The notes beneath the pieces were generated by a model. It searched no databases. It was not told where the DNA came from and saw only the letters and a program-made list of their open reading frames with translations. Of a stretch of DNA of 49,730 nt, positions 25,278-35,136 are shown in pieces. This stretch comes from Roseibacillus sp. (lineage in GTDB: Bacteria > Verrucomicrobiota > Verrucomicrobiia > Verrucomicrobiales > Akkermansiaceae), in the NCBI GenBank assembly GCA_029242545.1, contig JAQWTV010000047.1:1-49730 (forward strand), read 5' to 3'. Made by a program: the position numbers and the translations under genes. The first letter of the stretch is position 1; the number at the start of each line of letters is the position of its first letter.

Positions 25278-26309
25278 ATGAAACATTATTTAGTTTCCCT
25301 TCTCGCACTCTGTCCCTCTTTCCTGCAGGCCTCTCCTGAGGAATATGTTAACTTTGTCCGCCAGATACAGCAGGATAGCGGCATTGAATGGGATATGGGT
25401 ATTCGCTCCGAGGGAGTGATGATTTCTCCCACGGGTGTGAGTGCTGCGGGTTCTTTCTTTGAGTTGTGGTCCATTAACGACCAGAGTGCTACGGAATACC
25501 GCTTAGACGAGCAGTATGTGACGGCCTACACGCCGAACGCCTCGATCAGTATTCTCACAGGAGATCCCTACAGGGCAGTTCCGCGGACGCGAGTGGACCA
25601 GCCGTTTCAGGTTCATATCTCGGTCAGGGGCCTCATTGATGAGAGCGACCCAAACTATGCGACCGCACCAGATGCGGCAAAGTGGGTAGACTATACCAAC
25701 TACGCCTTTGCTTACCCTGAGGGTGTTTACAGTTTTGAAGGCGCAAAAAACCCGGTGGGAACAGTTGTGACGGAAGGTTATATGGAGCAAACGGCCGACA
25801 CTACCGTTACATTCTCTGCAACGAATCTTACTGGGCCTGATCTGACGCGGGTCAGCGGCGAAGAAGTGTTCACGATTACCGCACAAGCTGATTTTGGAGT
25901 ATCTGCGACGATTCTGGACTCTGACAAAGTTCAAATCTGGCCAATCGCCACAGGCGAGATCAGCGGACTCAACCCATCCAGATATTATGAAGAGGTTCCT
26001 CCTGTCTCGGTCAACCTCGAGAACCTGTATCCTGACAGCACCACGTATCTCAGGATCTATGAAGGGCCGAGAAGAGAGTATCCAGGCAAAACAAAAACGG
26101 TAAATTCAAGCTACGTGATCATCGAGGATTCAATTCCGCGAGATCGTGATCTGATCGTTAAAGGTATCGACCAGTATTTCACGGAGGAGGGCCTTCATAC
26201 CATAGAGCTGCTGCATAGAACCCCTTTTGGCACGGACCTTCTGGATTCAACCGAGGTCAATGTTGATCGCACCATTGAAATCAATGGAGGAGTTGTCGAT
26301 CAGGAGTAA
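25278..26309 (+). CDS. Secreted beta-rich protein of unknown function
   Basis: This 343-residue protein has a signal peptide (MKHYLVSLLALCPSFLQAS). The mature part is acidic, aromatic-rich and has no Cys; strands such as TADTTVTFSATNLTGPDL suggest immunoglobulin-like or beta-sandwich folds. No family was recognised. It is the second gene of the operon that begins at 24362. Like the first protein, it lacks sorting motifs that I can identify at the C-terminus. Confidence 0.78.
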   Translation: MKHYLVSLLALCPSFLQASPEEYVNFVRQIQQDSGIEWDMGIRSEGVMISPTGVSAAGSFFELWSINDQSATEYRLDEQYVTAYTPNASISILTGDPYRAVPRTRVDQPFQVHISVRGLIDESDPNYATAPDAAKWVDYTNYAFAYPEGVYSFEGAKNPVGTVVTEGYMEQTADTTVTFSATNLTGPDLTRVSGEEVFTITAQADFGVSATILDSDKVQIWPIATGEISGLNPSRYYEEVPPVSVNLENLYPDSTTYLRIYEGPRREYPGKTKTVNSSYVIIEDSIPRDRDLIVKGIDQYFTEEGLHTIELLHRTPFGTDLLDSTEVNVDRTIEINGGVVDQE

Positions 26310-26339
26310 AAAAGGTGAGCCTCAGTCCTACGAACCAAG

Positions 26340-26996
26340 ATGTGTGATATGGAAACAATAAGAACCGTAGTGTTATTGGTCGCCGTGGGCCTCAGCACAG
26401 TGGGTGCTGTTGAACCGGTCCGCTCTTCGGCTAGAACTGCAAGGGCGGAGGAGAGTGTCAAGGTGCGCCCTCGGATGACACATGAGCAGCTCGCCAAGCT
26501 GCAGCGGCCTCGTGATCCAAATTTGAAGGAACGAAAGGTCAGGCTTGCCGATATCGAGCACCCCAGAACCAAAGAAGTGAACCAGGAGGTATCTTCCAAG
26601 CTGGCAAAACGCCGGGAAAGTTTGGTGGCACGCTCAACAGTCGTTAGTGGCGCCTCGAATTGGACGATTTTACCTCGGGGGGCGGTCTTGCTCACGCCTT
26701 CCCGCTTTAAGTCCCGTATTGACAGCGAGCGAAGGGGGAAGCTGGTCTCATGGCAGGACTTTTATGCCAAGAACAGATCCTGGATCCGCCTGCTTCCCGT
26801 AACTCTTGATCAAGCCACGGGTCGTTCTCCGTTGACGGAGGACTATCTTTCATCTCTGAAGCGGACTGGACTCCTTGTCGTAGCAGTCTGCGAGGGAGGA
26901 CCAATTTCAGTCCGTCTTCCAGAAAAAGGGAAGGAAGCTCCTCAATTGTCCCGGTCCGTCAAAGCCGCCGACTGGAAAGCACCTTCAAGGCGATAG
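26340..26996 (+). CDS. Secreted basic protein of unknown function
   Basis: This 218-residue protein has an N-terminal signal (METIRTVVLLVAVGLSTVGAVE) and a strongly basic mature part with many Arg and Lys. ATG 26340 and ATG 26349 are both possible; the second gives a more usual signal peptide. The stretch NWTILPRGAVLLTPSRFKSRI near 105-125 has a compact beta look. I do not recognise the family. It is the third gene of the operon that begins at 24362. Its high charge contrasts with the acidic protein before it, so the two could bind one another. Confidence 0.72.
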   Translation: MCDMETIRTVVLLVAVGLSTVGAVEPVRSSARTARAEESVKVRPRMTHEQLAKLQRPRDPNLKERKVRLADIEHPRTKEVNQEVSSKLAKRRESLVARSTVVSGASNWTILPRGAVLLTPSRFKSRIDSERRGKLVSWQDFYAKNRSWIRLLPVTLDQATGRSPLTEDYLSSLKRTGLLVVAVCEGGPISVRLPEKGKEAPQLSRSVKAADWKAPSRR

Positions 26997-27145
26997 TGGC
27001 TCTATTCTGAACAGGTGTCTCAATGCCTGACGCGCCCTGCGGCACCTGAGCGCTGACTGGGTGAGGGACAATTTCGTTAACAAATTGCGGGGAGCCTCCC
27101 GGGTCTGCCCTTGAATTTTCGGTTCTAATCGCCGATACTGTTGAG

Positions 27146-27730
27146 GTGGAAGAGGCCACTCTGCAACTGCAGCTTTCCTTCAGAGAGGGGGAGAAGCAGG
27201 AGGGGCGAAAGCAAAGACAGGCTACCGGGAGAGATCTTGAGCTAACCAACAGGGCCCGGAACATTAGTCTTGAGTTAGGGCTCCAATCGCTTTCGAGAAA
27301 GGTAACGGTAAGGTGGAACTCCAGAATGAGGTCAACAGCGGGGCGGGCGACATGGCCTGACGCTGTGGTAGAATTGAATCCTGCCCTGCAGGCTATATCG
27401 TGGGAAGAAACAGAGCGGACATTTTTACACGAATTGGCGCATCTAGTGGCCTATGAGCGTGCAGGCAGGAGACGAATAAGGCCCCATGGCCCGGAATGGC
27501 GCAGAGCGTGTTGTGAGCTTGGTATTCCTGGAGAGAAAGCAGGACACAACCTCCCTCTTCCAACGAGAACCATCCGGCGGAAATGGCGCTATTTCTGTCC
27601 GGGTTGCTGGGCTGTATCTGATCGAGTTCGGAGGATCCGGGGAACCTCAGCATGTTACACCTGCTGTCTTAAGCATAACGGCGGAAATTATGATGAGCGC
27701 TTTCGATTTGTAGAAAAGCGTATCTCCTAA
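27146..27730 (+). CDS. SprT-like zinc metalloprotein
   Basis: This 194-residue protein has HELAH at residues 95-99 within TFLHELAHLVAYERAG, then HGPEWRRACCELGI with a third likely His ligand, and a C-terminal zinc ribbon with CPGC (151-154) and CYTCC (near 170). This is the SprT/Spartan layout: a small minigluzincin domain followed by a zinc ribbon. Eukaryotic Spartan degrades proteins crosslinked to DNA; the role of bacterial SprT is not settled. GTG 27146 is the first usual start in the frame. The gene converges on the sulfatase gene at 27737 with a gap of 6 bases. Confidence 0.85.
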   Translation: MEEATLQLQLSFREGEKQEGRKQRQATGRDLELTNRARNISLELGLQSLSRKVTVRWNSRMRSTAGRATWPDAVVELNPALQAISWEETERTFLHELAHLVAYERAGRRRIRPHGPEWRRACCELGIPGEKAGHNLPLPTRTIRRKWRYFCPGCWAVSDRVRRIRGTSACYTCCLKHNGGNYDERFRFVEKRIS

Positions 27731-27736
27731 GGTGTA

Positions 27737-29287
27737 TCACTCCCCTGCCAGTTGTGGGAAGAGCTCGAGGACTGCCCGGGGAAACGTTTTGGGCCAGCCC
27801 TCGTTGGAACAAGGAGGTCCCGAATTTGACCTTCCTGACTGAATGACCTGATAGAGGTCGTCAACAAGATCTCGGACAACTTCGGGATGTTCGTCCTGCA
27901 GGTTCGCGGTTTCTGCGGGATCTTTTGCCAGGTTGTATAATTGAATTGGAGGAAGTGACTTGTTCTGGAGAGCCCTTGCCGGTTTGGGGGCGGACCACCC
28001 ACCCGAGCCGGGGCAGAGGCAGAGCTTCCATGGCCCTTTGCGGATGGCAAAGGAGCCATTGATCGAGTGATGAATGGTAAAGGGACGGGTCGGGGTCTGC
28101 AGGTCGGGGTTGTCGAGAGCTGCGAGGAATGAGAAGGAATCCTCGGCTGCATTCTGAGGAAACTTCCTTCCTCGAACACCGAGAATATCTGCTGCGGTTG
28201 CGAAAAAATCCGTGGTGCATACTGTCAGATCGCAAGAGCTACCGGCTTCTACCCGTGCAGGCCACCGCACCAGAAAGGGAACCCGGTGGCCTCCTTCATA
28301 GATGTCAGCCTTGTGACCGCGCCAGTCCCCGTTGGGCTTGTGCCCCTGAGAGACAAGTTTTGGAATCCCTGCAGCAGGGGAGCATCCGTTGTCGGTGGCA
28401 AAGAGGAGGAAGGTATCTTCGGCCACCTTTTGCTCTGCCAGTTCCTGCATGACCTGGCCCACGACCCAGTCTGTTTCCATTACGAAGTCCCCATAATTTC
28501 CAAGTGGAGATCTCCCCTGCCATTTTTTTGAAGGGACAATTGGGGTGTGAGGGCTGGTCAAGGGTAGATAGAGAAAGAAAGGATTCTTGCTGGTAGCTGA
28601 GGACTTGATGAAGGCTCGCGATTCGCGGGCAAAATCAATGAGGCAGTTCTTCGCTTCAAAATCGGGGGTGGCGGGCCCTTGTCGGTTCCACCCCTTACTA
28701 ACCGTCGGAAGTGCAGTTGCTCTATCATTACGCAGGTAGAGGTATGGGGCCATGTCGAGAGAGGCAGGGAAAAGGAAGTCCTCGGTAAATCCCAGCTTCA
28801 GCGGGCCCTGTTGAGGGGGCTTGGAAAAATCGATATTCCAGCAGGTGCCCTTGGTCGGTCCAGTGGTCGCCTTTGCGGGCTGTGCCAGCATGTGCCAGTT
28901 CAAACCCAGATGCCATTTTCCGACGACGCATGTGCGGTATTTACGATTCTTGAGAAAGCCGGCGATTGTTTTTCGCTCCGGATCCATTATCGAGCGATCG
29001 GGTGGAAAAAGGACGCTTCTCTTCAGCCGGGAGCGCCAGTTGTATCGACCGGTCAGGATTCCATATCGAGTTGGAGTGCATACGGAAGAGGTGGTATGAG
29101 CGTCGGTAAAGCGCATGCCTTCTGCACGAAGCATGTCAAGATTGGGAGTAGGGATCTTACCCCCGGCATGGGATACATCGCCGTAGCCCATATCGTCAGC
29201 GAGAATGAAGACAAAATTCGGGCCAGCCTGGGCTATGACGGCAGTGATGAGAGCGGAAATAGAGGTGAGAAGAATTAGAGTTTTCAT
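27737..29287 (-). CDS. Secreted sulfatase
   Basis: This 516-residue arylsulfatase-type enzyme has a signal peptide (residues 1-21). Metal-binding Asp residues are in ILADDMGYGD (31-32). The formylglycine site is VCTPTRYGILTGR, with Cys70 to be converted. VVGKWHLG and FATDNG are further family motifs. Length is normal for the family. It lies 24 bases after the SGNH/propeller/azurin gene on the same strand, so the two are probably co-transcribed and may act on the same extracellular substrate. The substrate cannot be read from sequence, but sulfated polysaccharide is likely. No sulfatase-maturing enzyme is in the window. Confidence 0.93.
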   Translation of the reverse strand: MKTLILLTSISALITAVIAQAGPNFVFILADDMGYGDVSHAGGKIPTPNLDMLRAEGMRFTDAHTTSSVCTPTRYGILTGRYNWRSRLKRSVLFPPDRSIMDPERKTIAGFLKNRKYRTCVVGKWHLGLNWHMLAQPAKATTGPTKGTCWNIDFSKPPQQGPLKLGFTEDFLFPASLDMAPYLYLRNDRATALPTVSKGWNRQGPATPDFEAKNCLIDFARESRAFIKSSATSKNPFFLYLPLTSPHTPIVPSKKWQGRSPLGNYGDFVMETDWVVGQVMQELAEQKVAEDTFLLFATDNGCSPAAGIPKLVSQGHKPNGDWRGHKADIYEGGHRVPFLVRWPARVEAGSSCDLTVCTTDFFATAADILGVRGRKFPQNAAEDSFSFLAALDNPDLQTPTRPFTIHHSINGSFAIRKGPWKLCLCPGSGGWSAPKPARALQNKSLPPIQLYNLAKDPAETANLQDEHPEVVRDLVDDLYQVIQSGRSNSGPPCSNEGWPKTFPRAVLELFPQLAGE

Positions 29288-29311
29288 GGTTTCGTCAGCA
29301 GGGCGTTAAAG

Positions 29312-32300
29312 TTATTTGACGATCATCTCGCCTTTCATCAGGACCCAGTGGCCGGGGAAGGTGCAGAGATAAGGGTATGTGCCAGGTTTCTTTGGGGCAA
29401 GGAAGCGCAGAGTCTCGGAGGAGTGAGGTGCGAGCATCTTTGTCGAATATAGAATATGCGGGTCTTCAGGAATGAAGTTGTTTTTTGCTCCCTCCGGGCT
29501 CTTGGCCATCTCGTTAGCCGCCAGTCCCACACTTTCGACGGGAGTTCCTTGCTGGAGGATCAGAAGGTTGTGGGGCGTTGCATCCGGATTTGTGAAGACC
29601 AGTTTGACAGCTTGCCCTGCTTCGACCTCGAAGCGGTTACGGCTGAAGAGAAGCCTGCCGGAGATACAGCTGATTTTGATTTCTGCGAGTTTTGCTTGGG
29701 AGTCGAAGGCGGCTTCTCTTGCGTTGAGGGTGGAACTTCCTGCCTTTGTTTTGGAGTTAAGATTGAATGAGGCCATGAACTCTTCTACGGAGGGGTGCGA
29801 GTTCTCACTCCAGAAAGGAAGGAGCGATTCCGCCCCGAGGGCGGTCCTGATGGCATAGTCGAGATGTGCTTCTCTGGGTTGTTTTATGATGGCCAGCACT
29901 GCCTGGAATGCCTGCGGGGTGGCGATATAGGTGGAAGCAGTCACGGCTTCGAGGCGAACAAGCGCATTTTCATCGTTCGCGCTGCGCAGGAGCTGATTGT
30001 CCCGTTCCCCTTTGCTTAATCCGCAGCCCTGATAGCGTAATTGGCGGGTTGCAGCAGCGCGGGCATGGTGAAGGTCGCACTCCAGAAGCTCGAGGAGCAG
30101 GTCGGGATCAGCGGCTCCTATTCCTCTATAAGTCCAGAGGGCTTCGATCTGATGATGACGGAAACGGTGCTCGTCGGGATCCAGTTTCTTTACCCATGAG
30201 GCAAGCTGCTCTTGGACCTCCCTTTTGGGCCTTTTCCGCAGTTCGCGTTTGGCCCAGTAACGGTAGCGGTATTCCTGGCGTTTCAGAAGCTCAAGAAGAG
30301 AAGGAATGGAGGCGCCTGCGATCCGGGGCGGATCCTGCAGCTTCGCGCCCTTGGGGATGATGCGCCAGATGCGTCCTGATTTGCGATCACGCCGGGGATC
30401 TCTCAGCGAATATTGAGCATGCCCTTTTATGGGGTTATACCAGTCGCAGACATACATTGCCCCTCTGGGGCCAAAACGAACGTCTACCGGAATAAAGGAA
30501 AGGTTTGTCGAAAAAATGATATTGAACTGAAACTGTTCGCGGAAATGGTCACCGCTCTCTGTCCACCGGTGAAACTCAACTCGATTGGTTGGTTTATAGC
30601 GGACCTTCACGAACCCTCCCTGCATGTCCTCCGGCCACGAGGGGAAATCGACAAACTCCTGCCCGCAGACTCCTGAGTATGCCGGTATACCATTGGCGCG
30701 AGGATGCTGTGCAGGGTAAGGAGCATTAGTAGAATGGAAGGCACTGGCAAAGATCGGATGACTGGCCACGTGCTGGCCCCAATCGTCAAAGGTAACGCCC
30801 CATGGATTGGTGTTAGGATATCCACCGAAAGCCGTGAGCTTATGGGTGCTGAGGCGAAACCGGAACCACGAGCTGTTTTTTGCCCTTACGGGGCCATATG
30901 CAGTTTCAATCTGCGAGTTATGAAAAATAGCCTCCCGGAACATAAGATCGCCATCCGGGGTCCATACGAAGTCGTGTAAAGCATGGTGGGAATCCTCACA
31001 TCCGAAACCTGTAAGAACAATTTCCCGATGGTCGGCTTTGTCATCGCCATCGGTATCAGCAAGGTAAATGAGGTGAGGTTCCTCCGAGACGTATACTCCA
31101 TTTCCCCCAAGAACGAAGGACAGGGGAATTTCCAGGTTATCCGCAAAGACCGTGGATTTGTCAGCCTTACCATCGCCATCGACATCTTCCAGAATGACAA
31201 TTTTATCATCGGGTTTCTTTCCGGGATAGAGATGGGGATAGGTGGTTGAGCAGGAGACCCACAGCCTGCCACGAGCGTCCCAGCGCATCTGAATTGGGCA
31301 GGCTAGTTCTGGAAATCGCTCTTCCGAGGCGAAGCAATTCACTTCAAATCGTTCGTCTACCTGAAACGCGGCCAGCTCATCTTGGGGGGAAAGCCATTTA
31401 TTGGCTCCGCGGCCCTCAGCGGTTTTCTCCAGTGCCGGGAGATTAGAGTCGTCCACTGATCCATTCTTGCCTTGAGAGGTCTCCCAGATCGCCTCGTTGC
31501 GGTTTGCGACCATGAGGTCGAAGTTTCGCATGGCCGGCAGGAAATCGAGGTAGCCGTACCTCTTGTTACGCCCACCGGTATAGTAGAATGTATTCAGAGG
31601 TCGGTAGCGGTGGAAAAACTGATAGGACTTGTCCACAACCAGATCACGAACAGCCTTATTGGTCTCTGGTGCAGTCTCACCGAAAAGATAGCGGTAAAGT
31701 GTCCGAGCTAGGAGCAACTGCCCAGCGCCGTTAAGTTGATTTCCATTGGCAGTCAAATCACTGTTTCGGTCTGCCATGGCCGAGGCAGTGGCGCCAAACA
31801 CGTCGACGAATGCTACTGCTTGCCGGGAGGCGATATCCGCCATGGCGGCACTGTAGATTCGCAGGTTTTCATTGTTGCGTTCAGCGGCCTTTATGCCGCT
31901 GAGGTTTTCATTGGCGACAGGGGAGATCACTATGATCCGAGCTCCGCTGTTTCCATTGAAGGCACGGGATTTGAGCTGAGAAAGAAATGCGTCGAACCGG
32001 GCTTTGAACGCGGGCAGCCCATCTCTGCCTGCAAAGGACTCGTTGTAGCCAAAGGCAGCAAAAATTACATCGGTCTTGTAATAGGTTAGGTGCTGATCGA
32101 GGTCTCCAAAGTTTGCAGGTCTTGGCTGGAGGTCGATCTCGTCTGCAGGCCAGCAAAAATTTCTGATGGTGAGCCTATGCCGGGGATGGCGTTGGTGAAG
32201 CAGAGTTTCGAAGAAGCCGTGATGCCGAGCGTTATCCAGAACGCCACTTCCGATGAATGCGATTCTGTCATCTTTCGTGAGGTTCAGGGGAAGAGAAGTA

Positions 32301-32467
32301 ACCGCGGGCTGGGTCTGTTGCGCCCGGGGGGATGTTTTCAGGTTGATGTAATGCTGGGATAGATCTGGAGATTTGCCGGGGCTGTTGGCCGGCTTCTCTT
32401 TTTTCTTCTGGGCTGTAACCGGTAATAGGAGAAAGAGGCTTAATGGCAATAAAATGAGAAAGCGCAT
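29312..32467 (-). CDS. SGNH-like / propeller dehydrogenase / HEAT / azurin fusion
   Basis: This 1051-residue exported protein has a signal peptide (1-19). Residues 60-270 form an SGNH-hydrolase-like domain with FGYNESFAG, but no plain GDS nucleophile motif is seen. Residues 370-720 resemble the PVC-type membrane-bound dehydrogenase or soluble glucose dehydrogenase propeller (DVDGDGKADK, ADTDGDDKADHR). HEAT-like helices follow from 730 to 900. The C-terminal 115 residues are an azurin-like copper domain, with likely ligands His966, Cys1035, His1040 and Met1044 in CTFPGHWVLM. The protein probably oxidises a sugar or alcohol and passes electrons to copper. Many relatives carry a cytochrome c with CxxCH in that role; none is seen here. 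It is upstream of a sulfatase and divergent from a DUF1080-sulfatase gene. Confidence 0.88.
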   Translation of the reverse strand: MRFLILLPLSLFLLLPVTAQKKKEKPANSPGKSPDLSQHYINLKTSPRAQQTQPAVTSLPLNLTKDDRIAFIGSGVLDNARHHGFFETLLHQRHPRHRLTIRNFCWPADEIDLQPRPANFGDLDQHLTYYKTDVIFAAFGYNESFAGRDGLPAFKARFDAFLSQLKSRAFNGNSGARIIVISPVANENLSGIKAAERNNENLRIYSAAMADIASRQAVAFVDVFGATASAMADRNSDLTANGNQLNGAGQLLLARTLYRYLFGETAPETNKAVRDLVVDKSYQFFHRYRPLNTFYYTGGRNKRYGYLDFLPAMRNFDLMVANRNEAIWETSQGKNGSVDDSNLPALEKTAEGRGANKWLSPQDELAAFQVDERFEVNCFASEERFPELACPIQMRWDARGRLWVSCSTTYPHLYPGKKPDDKIVILEDVDGDGKADKSTVFADNLEIPLSFVLGGNGVYVSEEPHLIYLADTDGDDKADHREIVLTGFGCEDSHHALHDFVWTPDGDLMFREAIFHNSQIETAYGPVRAKNSSWFRFRLSTHKLTAFGGYPNTNPWGVTFDDWGQHVASHPIFASAFHSTNAPYPAQHPRANGIPAYSGVCGQEFVDFPSWPEDMQGGFVKVRYKPTNRVEFHRWTESGDHFREQFQFNIIFSTNLSFIPVDVRFGPRGAMYVCDWYNPIKGHAQYSLRDPRRDRKSGRIWRIIPKGAKLQDPPRIAGASIPSLLELLKRQEYRYRYWAKRELRKRPKREVQEQLASWVKKLDPDEHRFRHHQIEALWTYRGIGAADPDLLLELLECDLHHARAAATRQLRYQGCGLSKGERDNQLLRSANDENALVRLEAVTASTYIATPQAFQAVLAIIKQPREAHLDYAIRTALGAESLLPFWSENSHPSVEEFMASFNLNSKTKAGSSTLNAREAAFDSQAKLAEIKISCISGRLLFSRNRFEVEAGQAVKLVFTNPDATPHNLLILQQGTPVESVGLAANEMAKSPEGAKNNFIPEDPHILYSTKMLAPHSSETLRFLAPKKPGTYPYLCTFPGHWVLMKGEMIVK

Positions 32468-32572
32468 GACGAACGGATATCTTAACAGGCTGACAAAGCC
32501 GGATATCGGATGGCGAGTCGAATTTGCGGAGATTGCCTTTTATCGATGCGCTGAAAGTAATAAACGAGAGGA

Positions 32573-35128
32573 GTGAGTAAGATAACTCGATCAGGAGCGG
32601 CATTTTTGTTTATTCTTATTGCTTCCGCCTTCTCGTCTGCTTTCGCAGGGGAGTGGGTTGATCTCTTTGATGGGAAGACCACCAAGGGTTGGACTCCCCG
32701 AAGCAAGGTTCTGCGCTTTGAGGCAAAGAATGGGATCCTGGAACTGCAATCAAGGACCAACTGCTGGGTTACTAATGATGTTGCTATGCGCGATTTCGAG
32801 GCGGAGCTGGAGGTTCTCCTTCCCGAAGATGCCCGAGAGGTGAATTTTAACTCCGGATTCGCCTACCGCTGTTCGGGGGGCACTGGCAAGCCAAAGGGGT
32901 ATCAGTGTGAGATCGACCTTCAGAGGCCAGCGGGCATCTACGGCATTGGACTGGGAGGGTGGCTATATCCGGCGAAGGACCAAAATCAGGATTACCAGAA
33001 AAAGGTCAAAGGGTTGCTGAAGGAAAGAGATTGGAATCATTTCCGGATCGTGGCCCGGGGGTCTCTGGTGAGGACCTATCTAAATGGAACTCTGATTGCA
33101 GAGCTATACGAGGATCGACAGTTGGAAGGTTATTTCGGTATTCAGCATCACGGCAAGGGGGGGACAGTCCGCTTTCGTAATATCCGGGCGCGCAGGCTTG
33201 ATCCAAATATTCTATGGATCACGGCGGAGGATATGAGTCCTTATCTTGGATGTTATGGTGATGAGTTCTCCACGACCCCGCATCTTGATCGATTTGCGGA
33301 GGAGAGCGTGCGTTACACTCGTGCTTTTGCGGTAGCCCCGGTCTGCTCTCCTTCGCGGGCTTGCCTGATCACGGGAGTGAACACCGTTAGTCTGGGAGCC
33401 CACCAGATGCGGTCGGCTTTTCCAATCCCAGATCGAGTGAAGGCCTTTCCCAGCTATCTCCGAAGGGCGGGTTACTTCACGAGCAATAATGTGAAGACGG
33501 ATTACAATAACGGAGCGGCCCAGCGGCTGATTGCCGAGGCCTGGAATGAGTCGAGTGGTCAGGCTCACTGGCGCAGTCGCCAGCGCAGGAAAGACCAGGC
33601 GTTCTTCGCGGTGTTCAATGACATGAGCACTCATCAGTCCCGGACGACGGTATGGCCCCACGAGGTGTTTATCCGTGAAATTCAGTCGAAGCTCACCGAG
33701 CAAGAGATCCATGACCCGGCGGAGGTTCCCCTGCCTCCATACTATCCGGATACGCCGGTGGTTAGGAAGGAATGGGCGCGCATGTATGACTGTGTGACCT
33801 TGATGGACAGAAACACGGGGCGACTCTTGAAAGAGCTCGAAGAGGATGGGCTCGCGGATAATACGATTGTCTTTTTCTACTCCGATCACGGGACTGGAAT
33901 GCCGAGGGGAAAAAGAATGCTCTATGATTCGGGGATGCGGGTAGCGTTAATGGTGCGCTTCCCGAGATGCTACCAGCATCTCGCTCCTTCTCTTCCGGGG
34001 ACCGTCAATGGGGAACTCGTCAGCTTTGTGGACTTTCCCACGACGGTTATGAATCTGGTGGGACTCGACAAAGCGGAATACATGCAGGGCCGGAGTTTCT
34101 TGGGCAGGAACCGCGATCCGGAGCCTGATTATGTTTACGGGTGCAGGGATCGTGTTGATGAGGTTTTCGAATGTGGCCGTTCGCTTCGTAGCAAGAAGTA
34201 TCTCTACATTCGGAATTATCATCCACATCTAAGTCACAATCAGCCCAGTGTCTTTTCCGACCTCGGACGGGCCCGGCAGGAGATCACTCGCCTTGCCAAG
34301 GAGGACCCTAAAAGGCTGAACAAGGTGCAGATGGATTATGCGGGACCGGAAAAACCAGCAGAGGCTTTTTACGATTGCGATGCAGATCCCCATAATCTGG
34401 TTAATTTGCTGGAAGGGGTGTTGACTGTGGAGCAGCGAGCAGCGTTCCGAGCGCATCGCTTGGCCTATGAGTCTGAGCGCTTGAGATTGAGGGATCCCGG
34501 GGCGATCCCGGAAGACGAGATGTGGAGATGGGTAAGGGACGAGAAAAAGTCCATGCATGATATCCTTCTCGGGAAGAGTGATCACAAGCCAGACCTCGCT
34601 ATGGCCTGGAGTGCTGCAGACCTTGTTGGCCGATCAGATTTCCAGACTGCTCTCAAGCTGCTGAAGTCAGCTGACCCCATTGAGCGTTACTGGGCGATTC
34701 TTGCTCTGCGGGCTGGGGGTTATGAGAACAGAGACAATCTTGTGGACTATCTGGAAGATATTTCAGCCTCGGTAAGGATTGAGGCTGCTGACTGGCTGGC
34801 GCGGGAAGGGAGTGGCCAGAAAGCGGCCCTTGATCGCTTGGTAAAGGAACTAAACCATGAGGATTGGTGGGTGGTCCTGAGGGCCTGTAGGGCCATTGAG
34901 CTACTGGGCGAAAAGGGGCGTGGAGCCCTCCCCGCGATGAGAAAACTCTACTTGGAGAACCGGACTCAGAAAGGGGATGGGCCATTCTATCTCGCATTTT
35001 CCGCGGGAGCTTTCCTGGATGGGCTTGGAGAAAAAACTCAGCCCTGGGACTTTGCCCCGGGGGCTGGGGCCTTTACGCCGGAGCCCAAGAACAAGCAGGA
35101 TCGGGACCGAGCCCGAATTGGAAAGTAA
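32573..35128 (+). CDS. DUF1080 - sulfatase - HEAT fusion protein
   Basis: This 851-residue exported protein has a signal peptide (1-25). A DUF1080 or concanavalin-like domain covers residues 27-206 (GEWVDLFDGKTTKGW at its start). It is joined directly to a sulfatase domain from 210, with ILWITAEDMSPYLGCYG and the formylglycine site VCSPSRACLITG (Cys258). Residues 680-800 look like HEAT repeats. GTG 32573 is the start, with AGAGGA directly before it. The pairing suggests binding or cleavage of a glycan coupled to sulfate removal. It diverges from the dehydrogenase-sulfatase operon across 105 bases, so the two may share control. Confidence 0.88.
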   Translation: MSKITRSGAAFLFILIASAFSSAFAGEWVDLFDGKTTKGWTPRSKVLRFEAKNGILELQSRTNCWVTNDVAMRDFEAELEVLLPEDAREVNFNSGFAYRCSGGTGKPKGYQCEIDLQRPAGIYGIGLGGWLYPAKDQNQDYQKKVKGLLKERDWNHFRIVARGSLVRTYLNGTLIAELYEDRQLEGYFGIQHHGKGGTVRFRNIRARRLDPNILWITAEDMSPYLGCYGDEFSTTPHLDRFAEESVRYTRAFAVAPVCSPSRACLITGVNTVSLGAHQMRSAFPIPDRVKAFPSYLRRAGYFTSNNVKTDYNNGAAQRLIAEAWNESSGQAHWRSRQRRKDQAFFAVFNDMSTHQSRTTVWPHEVFIREIQSKLTEQEIHDPAEVPLPPYYPDTPVVRKEWARMYDCVTLMDRNTGRLLKELEEDGLADNTIVFFYSDHGTGMPRGKRMLYDSGMRVALMVRFPRCYQHLAPSLPGTVNGELVSFVDFPTTVMNLVGLDKAEYMQGRSFLGRNRDPEPDYVYGCRDRVDEVFECGRSLRSKKYLYIRNYHPHLSHNQPSVFSDLGRARQEITRLAKEDPKRLNKVQMDYAGPEKPAEAFYDCDADPHNLVNLLEGVLTVEQRAAFRAHRLAYESERLRLRDPGAIPEDEMWRWVRDEKKSMHDILLGKSDHKPDLAMAWSAADLVGRSDFQTALKLLKSADPIERYWAILALRAGGYENRDNLVDYLEDISASVRIEAADWLAREGSGQKAALDRLVKELNHEDWWVVLRACRAIELLGEKGRGALPAMRKLYLENRTQKGDGPFYLAFSAGAFLDGLGEKTQPWDFAPGAGAFTPEPKNKQDRDRARIGK

Positions 35129-35136
35129 TCCGAGAT

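Noticed and set aside
27146..27730. Reading the HExxH protein as a secreted protease
   Set aside because: No signal peptide; the zinc ribbon and order of motifs fit cytoplasmic SprT-like proteins.
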